From the NCBI GenBank assembly GCA_022316685.1, contig JAKJHU010000151.1, positions 882,624-946,623 on the forward strand: DNA of 64,000 nt, given 5' to 3'. The position numbers and the translations under genes were made by a program. The notes under the pieces were generated by a model, which worked only from the letters and a program-made list of their open reading frames with translations, was not told the DNA's origin and did not search any database. Within the stretch, counting starts at the first letter, position 1. The number at the start of each line of letters is the position of its first letter. Shown one piece after another: positions 10,662-19,512 of this stretch. The DNA comes from Progne subis subis. Its lineage: Eukaryota > Chordata > Aves > Passeriformes > Hirundinidae.

Positions 10662-10669
10662 TTTTATAA
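10662..10669 (+). promoter_or_regulatory. TATA-like box in 5' LTR
   Basis: TTTTATAA in the expected place before the LTR's 3' third. The same sequence is at 13596-13603 in the 3' LTR. Confidence 0.6.
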
Positions 10670-10685
10670 CTCCATGTAACCAGTT

Positions 10686-10691
10686 AATAAA
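10686..10691 (+). promoter_or_regulatory. LTR polyadenylation signal
   Basis: AATAAA only 16 bp after the TATA-like box, mirrored at 13620-13625. Such close spacing would place the signal at or before the start of R, so R should be short. Confidence 0.6.
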
Positions 10692-10804
10692 CGCCATTAG
10701 CCGTCCACCACACTGGTGTCTGTGAGCTGGTGGTCCGAGCAGCCTGGCTGTGGCTGCCGTGTCGTTCCCGAACCAGGTCGCTACGCCTCAGCGGAGGCAG
10801 CAAG

Positions 10805-10824
10805 TGGTGCCGAAACCCCCGGGA
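10805..10824 (+). promoter_or_regulatory. Primer binding site, tRNA-Phe-like
   Basis: Two bases after the LTR end comes TGGTGCCGAAACCC, which complements the 3' end of eukaryotic tRNA-Phe over 14 bases. Two extra C precede the expected GGGA, so the match is interrupted. Confidence 0.75.
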
Positions 10825-10920
10825 GTCGCCCGGGAGATCGGGAGTCGCCTGGACGGGTGAACGACGGCCGAGCGGCAGGGCCAGCTCGGCGAGGGGGACG
10901 CCCCAGGACCCGTGAGGAGG
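10825..10920 (+). promoter_or_regulatory. Retroviral leader
   Basis: A GC-rich leader between primer site and gag. It includes a direct repeat of GGGAGTCGCC starting at 10821 and 10840. This is where a packaging signal would lie; that role is inferred from position only. Confidence 0.4.
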
Positions 10921-12513
10921 ATGGAAGCCCTCATGAAGGTCGTATCTCAGATTCATAAGCAGTGGGGAATTGATTGTAAAGCAAAAGATTTTACCCTCGC
11001 AGTGACGAGGCTTTTGCAACTTAGTATTATTGATCGTCCGGTGGATATCCTCCACCCAGATGTTTGGGATCAATGCACTAAGGCTCTTGCTGAAGACACA
11101 ATGTCTTCTGGCTCAGGGAAAAATCTTAAGGCATGGGGAAGGGTCGTGGAAGCTTTACAGAAGGCTCTGCATGAGCAAGAAACATGGAAAGCTGCCCGAA
11201 ATTGTTTAAAGATTTCTCCTCAATTGGGTATCGCGGCAGCGACGCAAACTTCCTCAGAGGGAACTGTTGTTGAGAATTTTCAGCGTGTAAAAGAATGCAG
11301 TCTGAAAATTAGTGATAATGTGCAGAGTGTTGATGGGGTTAGTTCTGTGGAGTGCAGAGGCTCGGAGGAGCAAGAGCCTCCAAACTCAAGGTCACTCGCT
11401 GAGGCGATAAAAGAGATGCAGTCATTTTACAACAATCTAGCTGAAGAAGCTAGGAATGCTGGAAAAGCGGGGGAGGGACCCCCACCTTATGCGCCTCAAG
11501 ATAGCGCTGAATCCGAGAGGGAAAGCAGGACAGAAAACAAAGAAGGTCATTTAGATAGTGGGCTCGTTGCCAATGAAAACGAAGAGAGCTTGTTAGCTAA
11601 TGAGGGGGCACGCGAGCAGAAAAAGGGAAAAGAGCTCAAAGAGATAACTGAAGCTAATCTTTGCCAAAAAGCACGTTTTTCTAAGGCGAGAAGCTCCCAC
11701 AGCAGGAGGCGGGGGGAGTGCAGGTGCAAGGGATGGCCCAGCCCTGAGAGAAAGGGGCAGGGGCTCAGGGGGAAGGGACGGCCCAGCCCTGAGGGAAAGG
11801 GGCGGGGGCAAAGAGGGAAAGAGTGGTCCAGCCCTGAGAGAAAGGGGCGAGGTCGGAGCCCGACCAAAAGGCTCCGGAGCCCGGAAGCAGCCAGTCAGTC
11901 GACTTCCGGCTCTGAATCGGACTCTAGCTGTGACGGGGACAGCCAGTCCTCCGCTGCCGGCTCTGGCTCCGGCTCCGACAGAGAAGTAACAGTATACAAA
12001 ATCAGTAACAACAATGTTTCTACTCGGGTTGAGGGGAAGTCAGAAAAAGAACGAACTCCTCTCACAGACTGGAGGAAAATAAAAATTGCCTGTGCCGACT
12101 GGGGTCCATCGGCCACACTGGCTTTCCCAGTCCGAGTGGGGAGGGCAGGCGGAAACCAGAGAACATACTCACCGGTAAATCCTAAGGATGTACAAGCAAT
12201 TGTTAAAGCAATCACTGACAGAGGGATCAATTCAGCAATGGTTTCTACTCTCATTGATAGTGTTTTTGGAGGGGATGACATGCTCCCATTTGACATAAAG
12301 CAAACCTGCAGATTGATTTTTGATGGGGCAGGGATGATAGTTTTTAAACAAGAGTGGGAGGACAATTGTGCAAAGGAACTAGCTCTGGTCACTGGTGCAG
12401 ATCATCCACTACATGGCTCCAGCCTGCAACGGCTCATGGGCACAGACCCAACCATGATCACCCCCCAGGCACAAGCCGAGGGCCTGTGGGCCCACGAGGT
12501 GATGCCAACCTAG
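10921..12513 (+). CDS. gag: Truncated retroviral Gag polyprotein
   Basis: An open frame of 530 codons. The start is the ATG at 10921, directly after a purine-rich GTGAGGAGG; an in-frame GTG lies 9 bases upstream. Residues 1 to about 95 form a matrix-like domain most like avian alpharetrovirus matrix (small, helical, with a conserved LKAWG...EQETW pattern). Residues 159-180 are a probable short coil. A PPPY late-domain motif is at 187-190. Residues 258-357 are a basic, Ser/Arg/Gly-rich linker with three 15-residue repeats, followed by an acidic serine tract. Residues about 381-530 look like the N-terminal domain of an alpha/betaretroviral capsid. The frame stops there: no major homology region, no CCHC zinc knuckles and no protease follow. 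In the intact family Gag assembles the particle at the membrane. Here assembly and packaging are probably defective. No frameshift or internal stop is seen, as expected for a young copy. Confidence 0.88.
   Translation: MEALMKVVSQIHKQWGIDCKAKDFTLAVTRLLQLSIIDRPVDILHPDVWDQCTKALAEDTMSSGSGKNLKAWGRVVEALQKALHEQETWKAARNCLKISPQLGIAAATQTSSEGTVVENFQRVKECSLKISDNVQSVDGVSSVECRGSEEQEPPNSRSLAEAIKEMQSFYNNLAEEARNAGKAGEGPPPYAPQDSAESERESRTENKEGHLDSGLVANENEESLLANEGAREQKKGKELKEITEANLCQKARFSKARSSHSRRRGECRCKGWPSPERKGQGLRGKGRPSPEGKGRGQRGKEWSSPERKGRGRSPTKRLRSPEAASQSTSGSESDSSCDGDSQSSAAGSGSGSDREVTVYKISNNNVSTRVEGKSEKERTPLTDWRKIKIACADWGPSATLAFPVRVGRAGGNQRTYSPVNPKDVQAIVKAITDRGINSAMVSTLIDSVFGGDDMLPFDIKQTCRLIFDGAGMIVFKQEWEDNCAKELALVTGADHPLHGSSLQRLMGTDPTMITPQAQAEGLWAHEVMPT
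11728..11856 (+). repeat. 45-bp tandem repeat in gag
   Basis: Three units start at 11728, 11773 and 11818 (the last shorter). Each encodes a Pro-Ser-Pro-Glu core between Arg/Lys/Gly residues. The array forms the middle of the basic linker. Confidence 0.9.
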
Positions 12514-13276
12514 TAGAAAGACTGATAAGTGGGCAGTTCCTTTCCTATCAGGAATGTGGGTCTGTCAACAAATCAGAATAACCCCCTGTGTGTACCTTAG
12601 CAAATTCAATAACCTTGCTGACTTTTGTGTCCAAGTTCTGATTGTTCCTAGAGTCCTGTATCACCAAGAAGAAGAAATGTATCGCTTTTTAGAAGAAACC
12701 ATCCAGCTCCACAAAAGAGAAGTAGTAACAGGTATAACCATTGCAATGCTCCTTGGCCTAGGAGCTGCCGGTACAGCCACAGGTGTTTCAGCTCTCGTGA
12801 CCCAACATCAAGGACTTTCTCAGCTGCAAATGACAATTGACGAAGACTTACTAAGAATTGAAAAATCCATCTCCTCTCTGGAAAGATCTATCTCCTCGCT
12901 TTCAGAAGTCATCCTGCAGAACAGGCGAGGACTGGACCTCTTGCTCATGTAGCAAGGAGGCCTGTGTGCCGCCTTGAGAGAGGAATGCTGTTTTTATACA
13001 GACCATACTGGAGTCGTGCGAGACTCCATGGCTGAACTGAGAGAAAGACTGGCCCAGAGAAAGAGAGAGAGAGAGGCCCAACGAGGATGGTTCGAGTCAT
13101 GGTTCAATCAGTCACCATGGCTAGCCACTGTTGTTTCCACCCTAATAGGTCCTCTCACCATAATACTCTTGGTATTGATTTTTGGGCCTTGCATTTTAAA
13201 CAAGTTAGTGTCGTTTGTTAGAAGCCGTTTAGAAAAAGTTAACGTCCTATTTGTCGAACGCCTGCAATTACCATGA
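12512..13276 (+). pseudogene. env: Gammaretrovirus-type env remnant (end of SU plus TM)
   Basis: Just after gag, in another frame, comes the last part of a surface subunit and then a transmembrane subunit. Visible parts in order: a basic junction LHKR ending at 12718 (not a full R-X-K-R furin site), a hydrophobic Gly/Ala-rich fusion-peptide region (about 12725-12800), a heptad-rich helix, the segment typical of gamma-type TM proteins (12914-12949), a CX6CC motif (Cys codons 12965, 12986, 12989), a membrane anchor (about 13117-13195) and a short basic tail ending TGA at 13276. An in-frame TAG at 12950-12952 splits the frame between the helix and the CX6CC motif. Most of the surface subunit and the signal peptide are gone. 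No ATG near the start is in a native context, so no functional envelope is expected. Confidence 0.88.
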
Positions 13277-13329
13277 AGTGCGCTTGTTACTAACATGTTA
13301 TACCACTTTTGTATCCTATTATACTAACT

Positions 13330-13425
13330 TTAACAGCTTTTGCATTTTTATGACATTTATAGTTTTATAACATTTATACTTTTATACTTTTATAACATTG
13401 ATACTTTTATACTTTTTTACTTAGT
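13330..13425 (+). repeat. AT-rich degenerate repeat before the 3' LTR
   Basis: Repeated units of TTTTATAACATT(T/G)ATAC type between env and the polypurine tract. They probably arose by slippage. Confidence 0.75.
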
Positions 13426-13428
13426 CAT

Positions 13429-13443
13429 GGGAGGGGGGGGAAA
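13429..13443 (+). promoter_or_regulatory. Polypurine tract
   Basis: GGGAGGGGGGGGAAA directly before the 3' LTR, where plus-strand DNA priming occurs in retroviruses. Confidence 0.9.
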
Positions 13444-13736
13444 TGTGGGAGATTAGGGACAGGCGGTCGGAAGATATCGCGTTGTACGGGCAGACAGAAC
13501 CCCTCCCTCAATACTTAGTTGGTTAGTGTCCTTGATAAGGTAAGCAACACCTAACTTGTAACGTAAGCAGACGGATGTGATGCAGCAAACAGAGGTTTTA
13601 TAACTCCATGTAACCAGTTAATAAACGCCATTAGCCGTCCACCACACTGGTGTCTGTGAGCTGGTGGTCCGAGCAGCCTGGCTGTGGCTGCCGTGTCGTT
13701 CCCGAACCAGGTCGCTACGCCTCAGCAGAGGCAGCA
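13444..13736 (+). mobile_element. 3' LTR of the endogenous retrovirus
   Basis: 293 bp, same ends as the 5' LTR and offset by exactly 2934 bp. Differences from the 5' LTR are C at 13551 and A at 13727. Confidence 0.95.
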
Positions 13737-13742
13737 GGCTTG
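13737..13742. repeat. Target-site duplication, right copy (GGCTTG)
   Basis: Exact repeat of 10504-10509. Confidence 0.92.
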
Positions 13743-14137
13743 GAGCAACTTCTCACCCTGAGACTCTCACTCCAAAGGTTCTTTTCCATAGCAGACATCA
13801 TGTTTGTGGATATAAGGTTCTTAGTCCTTGTAACAAAAATGACCCACTACTCACTGCTGCCAAGAACCCAAGTTCATTAGGAGTGGGTCTCTTTTCCCAT
13901 CAGTTTTATATTATTAGGGACTTTTTGATGGCTCTGCCCTGAGTCTTTGCACTGACTCCGTGGGGTGCATCTGTCTGTGGGGCCTCACCTGCAGGACAGG
14001 GATGTGTGAAGAGCATTCCTGGACCAGCATTTGTGCCAAGGCTGTACCAGCAACAGGTATGGCCAGGTACCACCATGTGAGCACAACGATTCCTCCACAG
14101 GAGGAGAAGACGTGGACATTTCTGGCCAGCTTGTATC
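13743..14137. other. Host DNA after the provirus
   Basis: Begins 'gagcaacttctcaccctgag'. Only the first bases look like CR1. The rest has no recognised content. Confidence 0.5.
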
Positions 14138-14405
14138 ACATAATCCTGGAATGCTTTGGGCTGGAATGGACCTGAAAGGTCACCTCATTCCAACCCCCTG
14201 CCATGGGCAGGGACACTTTCAATTAGCCCAGGTTTCTCCAAGCTCATCCAGCCAGGCCTTGGACACTTCCAGGGATGGGGCATACACAGCTTCTCTGGGA
14301 AACCTGTGCCAGGGCCTCATCACCCTCCCAGGGAAGAATTTCTTCCCAATATCCCATCTAACCCTACCCTCCTCCAGCCTAAACCCAGTACCCCTTTCTT
14401 CCCAT
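14138..14405 (-). mobile_element. CR1 LINE 3' end
   Basis: Antisense CR1 with the head-to-tail blocks 'ccccctgccatgggcaggga', 'gccttggacacttccaggga' and 'atttcttcccaatatcccat'. Confidence 0.92.
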
Positions 14406-14436
14406 GCGAGCTCGCTCCTTGAACTGAGCCACGCCC

Positions 14437-14440
<4 letters not shown>

Positions 14441-14485
<45 letters not shown>
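14441..14485. repeat. Poly(T) run, 45 bases
   Basis: The longest homopolymer in the window. Confidence 0.95.
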
Positions 14486-14699
14486 CTCCTTTCTTTCTCC
14501 TGCCTTTGAAACCCCGAACTCCTGCTTATTTACAATCAGCTGTTTTGTTTAACTGCAGCGCTGCCATTTCCCCTCTGCTGAGCTCCGGGATTCCTTTCCT
14601 GGCATTGAACAATCCATTCTTTCCCTCTGTTGTTCCCTGCGCCAAGTTATTTCCCTTTAGCTCCCCCTCTACTGCCCCGTGGTGATTCCTTCACTGGAG

Positions 14700-15225
14700 A
14701 TCAGCCCTACTCACTCGGGCTGGTGGATCTGCAGCCCGGACTTTATTGAATGAAGCTGTTATCAGTGCTCCCAACGCTCTGCTCGGGAATATTCATGAGC
14801 CAAGCGACTGCTCAGGAGCTATAAGGGAAGGCGACAGTGCCAGTCAGCAGCTGCTGCCGAGACGGATCCCAGCCTTCAGCTATAATTACACCCAGAGACG
14901 GGTTGTCAGAACAACCCTCGCTCACGGATTGGGGCATTCCTGATTTTTCAGGCGCGAAGAGGGAATTCGCTTATCGCCAGCAACAATGTCTCCAGGCTTG
15001 ATACTGCTCCCCTCGCAAAAGCAACGCTGCCTGTTGCATGCTAAACGTGACGGCAATAATACAGCAAAAATACAAAGAGTGCAGCCGGGGATGGGGCAGC
15101 TGCCTGCAGTGAAATGGAGTGATAAGAATTGAGCGAGGCACTGCCGGACTCAGTTAGCCAGCAATAAATGCTGTCTCCCTACACCCGCAAATTATAAGAG
15201 CTGAAAACAAATGTAAGCAATATTG
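14700..15225. other. Candidate conserved non-coding block
   Basis: Single-copy sequence with no repeat signature. It has many short AT-core motifs (GGGAATATTCATGAG, AGCTATAATTACACC, GTTGCATGCTAAACG, GCAATAAATGCTG) and retained CpG dinucleotides. I see no open frame with protein-like content. A regulatory role is inferred from texture only. Confidence 0.3.
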
Positions 15226-15250
15226 ATTTTTTCTTTTTTTTTTTTTTTTT

Positions 15251-16167
15251 AATTATTGTTTGTTAAGCCTGGAGGATTCACAGCAAGGCCTAAATCCCAA
15301 CCCTCAGTGCCTCGGGAAATTGTTATCCATCAACAGCCCTGGGAAAAGGCGTTCTAGGGAAGGACATGGATAGGCTACATTAGCTGCTTTGAGTGACACA
15401 GGATAAAGACCAGCGATCCAGCTGGAAATCAGCTTTGGATTCAAGGGAAGGATGGCAGATCTTGCATTTCTGCACTAAGACTTCAGGAGCTTCACCTCTA
15501 CTCTGTCTGAAGCATAGAATAAGGATTTTACAATTAGAAACTGTAAAGCAGGTTTCCTTTATTTCCAGCTGGGACACACAGGGGGAATATCTCCTCCAAA
15601 CCATGTGTAGCTGGTTAAGACATTGATCCCACAAACCCACACCTGCCCATTCCCCGCCTGCTCTTGCTTCGTATTCTAATGAGCTGTCACAGCTCCTGGT
15701 GGTCTTGAACTGGGGTCTTGGGAGGAAGGCTGACCTTCGCTTCTGGGCAGGTGCAATGGGGGGTTGGCCATTTTTCAGGTCACTTTGCTCTTGCCAAAAA
15801 TTAGGAGCTTGATTTTTGTTGGATTTAAGCCAGAAAATTCTGCTTTATCGATTTTTGACAAATACCTAGGTCCCGCTTTGCAAAGTTTCAACATTATACA
15901 TCTTACCTGTATGACTTTTAGTTAGTAACTATCTAACAACCAAGCTTAATAGCTAATATTCCATGTGTTCTCAGTACAAGCTGTTTCTTTACCTTTACAA
16001 AATCACCAAAAGCTGCTTTTAAAATCCTGTATTTTTATATTTATAAACGTCCTCCGTATCATGTCATCCTATTCTCAACCAAATCACTTGTTGCACTGCA
16101 GCTTGGTTTGTTTATTCATTTTTTGTGAGAGAAGGAGCAAGAGCTTCCCCTTCTTTCTTCAGAATAA
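15251..16167. other. Single-copy stretch
   Basis: Follows a 17-base T run. It turns AT-rich after 15780, and nothing recognisable is found. Confidence 0.5.
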
Positions 16168-16312
16168 GAGCTTGGAGCAGCCTGGTCTAATGGAAGCTGT
16201 TCCTGCCCAAGGCTGTGGGGTGGAATTTGGGGATAATCAAGGTCCCTTCCAACCCAAATGAGATGATCTTGAAGGTCCCTTCCAATCCAAACCATGCTGT
16301 GATGTTATGATT
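16168..16312 (+). mobile_element. CR1 LINE 3' tail with internal duplication
   Basis: The CR1 tail block 'aaggtcccttccaa(c/t)cca' appears twice, at about 16240 and 16272, before 'gctgtgatgttatgatt'. It looks like a short duplication within the tail. Confidence 0.8.
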
Positions 16313-16489
16313 AAATAGAAAAGCCAGCAACACCAAGCTTGTGGCTGCCTTTGGCATGGGACACGCCTCTGTCCTGCCAGCTCTCCTCTGCTCTCCTTCT
16401 CTGATGATTGGTTGGATTTTGGGCCTCCAAAAACCTCCTCTATCCTCTGTAACTGGAGTTTTGATTCAGGTGTTTGTTGTTGACCTGAT

Positions 16490-16690
16490 TCTTTACCCAG
16501 TGGGTGGTCAGGAACTGCAATGGGCTCCCCAGGGAAGTGGTCACGGCACCAACTTTTCCAGAGCTCAGGAAGTGTTTGGACAACATCCTCAGCCACGTGA
16601 GTGATTTTTTGGGGTGTCCTGTGCAGGGCCAGGAGTTAGAATTGATGAACCTTTTGAGTCCTTTCCAACTCAGGTTATTCTCATTCTAAT
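16490..16690 (+). mobile_element. CR1 LINE 3' end
   Basis: Sense copy of a divergent subfamily: 'gggctccccagggaagtggt', 'ggaagtgtttggacaacatc', and tail 'ctttccaactcaggttattc'. Confidence 0.82.
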
Positions 16691-17649
16691 CAAACAATCT
16701 CCTTAAACACCCTCCTATCCAAAAGATATTTATGAGAAGCATTTTGCCTTCAACAAAAAATGTCTTTTAGTGAAACAGGGCTTTAAAATCTGGAAATGCT
16801 CATCAGGAAAGCACTGGAAAACTTGGATTCTCTCCTCTGCACCATGATGACTGGACTAAGTTTGCTGTGGGGTGCCCACCTGTGCTGGCTGAGTAAAGAT
16901 CCTACAGCAAGTGGTCTGAGAATGTTGTCAAATATAAATTGAATTGGATTCTGGCAGGGACAGTTGGAACAGCATGTATGGAGTGCAAGGCTGAGTATCC
17001 AGGAGCGGAATTCACAGCATGGGTAGAAGCCCCGAGGTCAGACTCATTCTGAATTCGCTGCTTTAGCCCAGGTTTGATAATGGACAGAGATAAACCTCTC
17101 ATCTCTGAGCGATTTACACCCCTTGGAAAAGGACTGAGCCAAAGGTGCTGTTCCTAGCAAGAACTGGGAATGAGTCACCACAGTGAGTGAAAGGAATGAG
17201 GTAATTCATGCCTGGTGTGACCACAGGCCATCAGGCTTTGGATGTCACAGCCCGAATTTGACTCTTCTCTGAGTCAGACCCAGGGAGGAGGTAAAACAGA
17301 GTAGTTAAAGCCGTCTTTGAGGCGTTTCAAGTGAATTGAACCACCCCAAACCAGCTGTGCCAACAACTCAGCGCAGCCTTGGGTGGCACAGCCTTACTAC
17401 TGATTGGAATGATGGAGAGGCAAAGGGGGGCCATGAGATATTTCAGTTTTGTTGTCTTGGTTTTCTGCTCTTTTATGGGTCCTTTCTCATTTTTTTGAGG
17501 ATGTATTTCTGTATCATCATATCAGTGCCGTCCACAACTATTTAATTTTGAATTTGCTAGTAAACAAGCAGAGACAAGACTTTCACACAAAGCTGTCTAC
17601 CCTCACTTCAGCGGCTCAGAACCACCCTTGATCCATTTTTGCTGCTAAA
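16691..17649. other. Single-copy stretch
   Basis: No repeat or coding signal recognised up to the LTR edge at 17650. Confidence 0.5.
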
Positions 17650-18308
17650 TGTTATAACTGCATATAATATAGTTGTCTTTTTGCGAATATTAAAATGAAT
17701 ACTGTATGCATAATGTGGGAAGATTGTACTGTATTTACCTTTTATTAATAGAGTTTAGAAATGTGATGAATGTATATTTTTTTATGATTGTAACATAGTG
17801 TTAAAAGTAAAAGGCTGGTTTTTTTGGTTTTTGTTTTTTTTTAATAACATCTAAACTGGCCAAACCAGAAGGTAGGGGGAGTTATCTTTCATTCCTGCAT
17901 GAAGATTGCTGACCAAAAAGGTGTTGAACTTCTGTTATCAAGCATCTTATCCAAATGAAGATGACCAAAACCCCGGGAGAAGAATTTATGGGACCTGTGC
18001 TATCAGAGGGAATGGAGCCACCCGCAGAGGGATCGACCAGATAAAATGATTGGGGGGGGCTTGAAACTGAACAAAGAAACTCACACTCAAAAGGAATGTT
18101 TGAATCATGCATGTGAATTTATAAATATGCAACAGGCGGATACTTCTAAGGAGCAAACCTTTTGTTAGCAGGTATGTTGGCTGGCGAGGTGCCAAGCATC
18201 CTCTATAGCCGAGAAACTGTATTTTGCTTTTATGTCTCCTAACTGTATATTTTTAATTTTTTATTAACCTTATACATTTTTCTAAGAAAGTGAACCTTGT
18301 TTTTCACA
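17650..18308 (-). mobile_element. Solo LTR, family B copy 2
   Basis: 659 bp, ends TGTTATAA...TTTTTCACA on +. TAAA flanks both sides (17646-17649 and 18309-18312) as a 4-bp target duplication, typical of gammaretrovirus-like elements. AATAAA on the - strand (17741-17746) sets the orientation. It is the same family as 7435-8096. Confidence 0.85.
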
Positions 18309-18569
18309 TAAAGGTCTGATCTGTATTTCATTCAGTATTTACCCACTGTCAGATGGAGTTGTCCTTGGTCTCACCAAGTCCTCCAGCTCTGCCTCACTCT
18401 GTGTGACAGAGATATGGGGAGAAGGTTCCATGCCACAAATAGGGCATAGGGATTTTGTGTATGATTAAAAATAGATTTATTGCTAATAAATTGTCTAAAT
18501 ATTTCCAATGTTGTACCTAATTTATAAGTCTGTCATATAATCACAATGGAATATTTTATAGTCAGGTTG

Positions 18570-19512
18570 TGGTCACATCTTGAGTGTTGTGTCCAGTTTT
18601 GGGCTGCTCACTTCAAGGAAGATATTTAGGGGCTGGACCATGTCCAGAGAAGGGAATGGAGCTGGGAAAGGATCTGGAGCAGCTGAGGGAGCTGGAAAAG
18701 GGGCTCAGCCTGGAGAAAAGGAGGCTCGGGGGGACCTTCTGGCTCTCCCCAACTCCCTGATGGGAGGGTGCAGCCGAGCGGGTGGCCTTTTCTCCCAACA
18801 AGACAAGACAAGAGGAAATGGCCTCAAACTACACCAGGGAGGTTCAGGTTGGACATCAGGAAGAATCTCATCATGGAAAGGGTTGTCAAGCATTGGAATG
18901 GACTGCTCAGACAGATGGTAGGGTCGCCATCTCTGGAGGTGTTTAAATAAAAACCTGAACATGGCACCCAGAGCTTGGTGGTAGCCTAAGGTTGTGGTGC
19001 CTTAAGTTTTATCTTTCATGATTTTCAGATTCTGTGCTGCTCAGGGGTGCAGTTCTGAGCCTCACACTCAGTGTCACTCAGCTCTCTGCACAGAGCAGGG
19101 AGACAAAACAAATCCTTTTCCTGCTGCAGACCAAGGACAATGAGTACAACTTTCAGCCCCAAAAGCACAAACAACAGTGGGCTGAAGAGAGAAACAAGAA
19201 GGATGGGACTTCACATCCTGGAGCTGTAATTGGACAATTAAACCTCAATATGCAAACGGACCAAAACTTATAAAAGTGTGAGACCTCGTGACCAGTCATC
19301 CATTTTGTGACCATTTTGGGTCTGCCTTGGGTGCAGCCCTGGCCAGGCTCTTGTCCTGCCCAAGGTGAACCCTTAAAGGCCTTTTGATAAATATCTTCTT
19401 TATTCTCCCGCTCTGTCGAGTCTCTGTTCCAGGTCAGCCTTCCCAAAGCATTGGTTTGAACTGATGATCTCAGAGTTGTTCTCTTCCAACCAAATCAATT
19501 CCATGACTCTGT
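18570..19512 (+). mobile_element. CR1 LINE split by an LTR
   Basis: Sense CR1 body 18570-18992 (from 'gtgttgtgtccagttttggg' to 'gcacccagagcttggtggta') continues after the LTR at 19451-19512 with its own 3' tail ('tgatgatctcagagttgttc', 'ttccaaccaaatcaattcca'). Confidence 0.88.
18993..19450 (+). mobile_element. Solo LTR nested in CR1
   Basis: 458 bp, TGTGGTGCC...CCAAAGCA. TATA-like TTATAAAAG is at 19268-19276 and a GATAAA signal at 19386-19391, with T/G-rich sequence after it. The flanks AAGGT and TTGGT agree at only 3 of 5 bases, so the target duplication is not clear. Confidence 0.75.

Larger units (their letters stand above)
10510..10802 (+). mobile_element. 5' LTR of the endogenous retrovirus
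   Basis: Starts TGTGGGAGAT and ends GGCAGCA, with TG/CA termini. TATA-like TTTTATAA is at 10662-10669 and AATAAA at 10686-10691. It is 99.3% identical to the 3' LTR by direct comparison. Confidence 0.95.
10510..13736 (+). mobile_element. Young, pol-deleted chimeric endogenous retrovirus
   Basis: A 3.2-kb provirus. The order is 5' LTR, tRNA-Phe-like primer site, GC-rich leader, long open gag-like frame, gammaretrovirus-type env remnant, AT-rich tail, polypurine tract, 3' LTR. The two 293-bp LTRs differ at two sites only (10617 T/13551 C and 10793 G/13727 A), so insertion was recent. A 6-bp GGCTTG duplication flanks it. The C-terminal half of capsid, nucleocapsid, protease, reverse transcriptase, integrase and most of the surface glycoprotein are missing. 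It therefore cannot have copied itself and was presumably mobilised by a helper element. Confidence 0.95.

Noticed and set aside
10912..10920. GTG at 10912 as gag start
   Set aside because: The ATG at 10921 gives a matrix-like N-terminus, and retroviral gag normally starts with ATG.
11547..11867. Open frames on the minus strand inside gag
   Set aside because: Shadow of the low-stop repeat linker on the coding strand.
14031..14552. 173-codon frame on the plus strand
   Set aside because: Antisense CR1 plus a 45-base T run read as phenylalanine.
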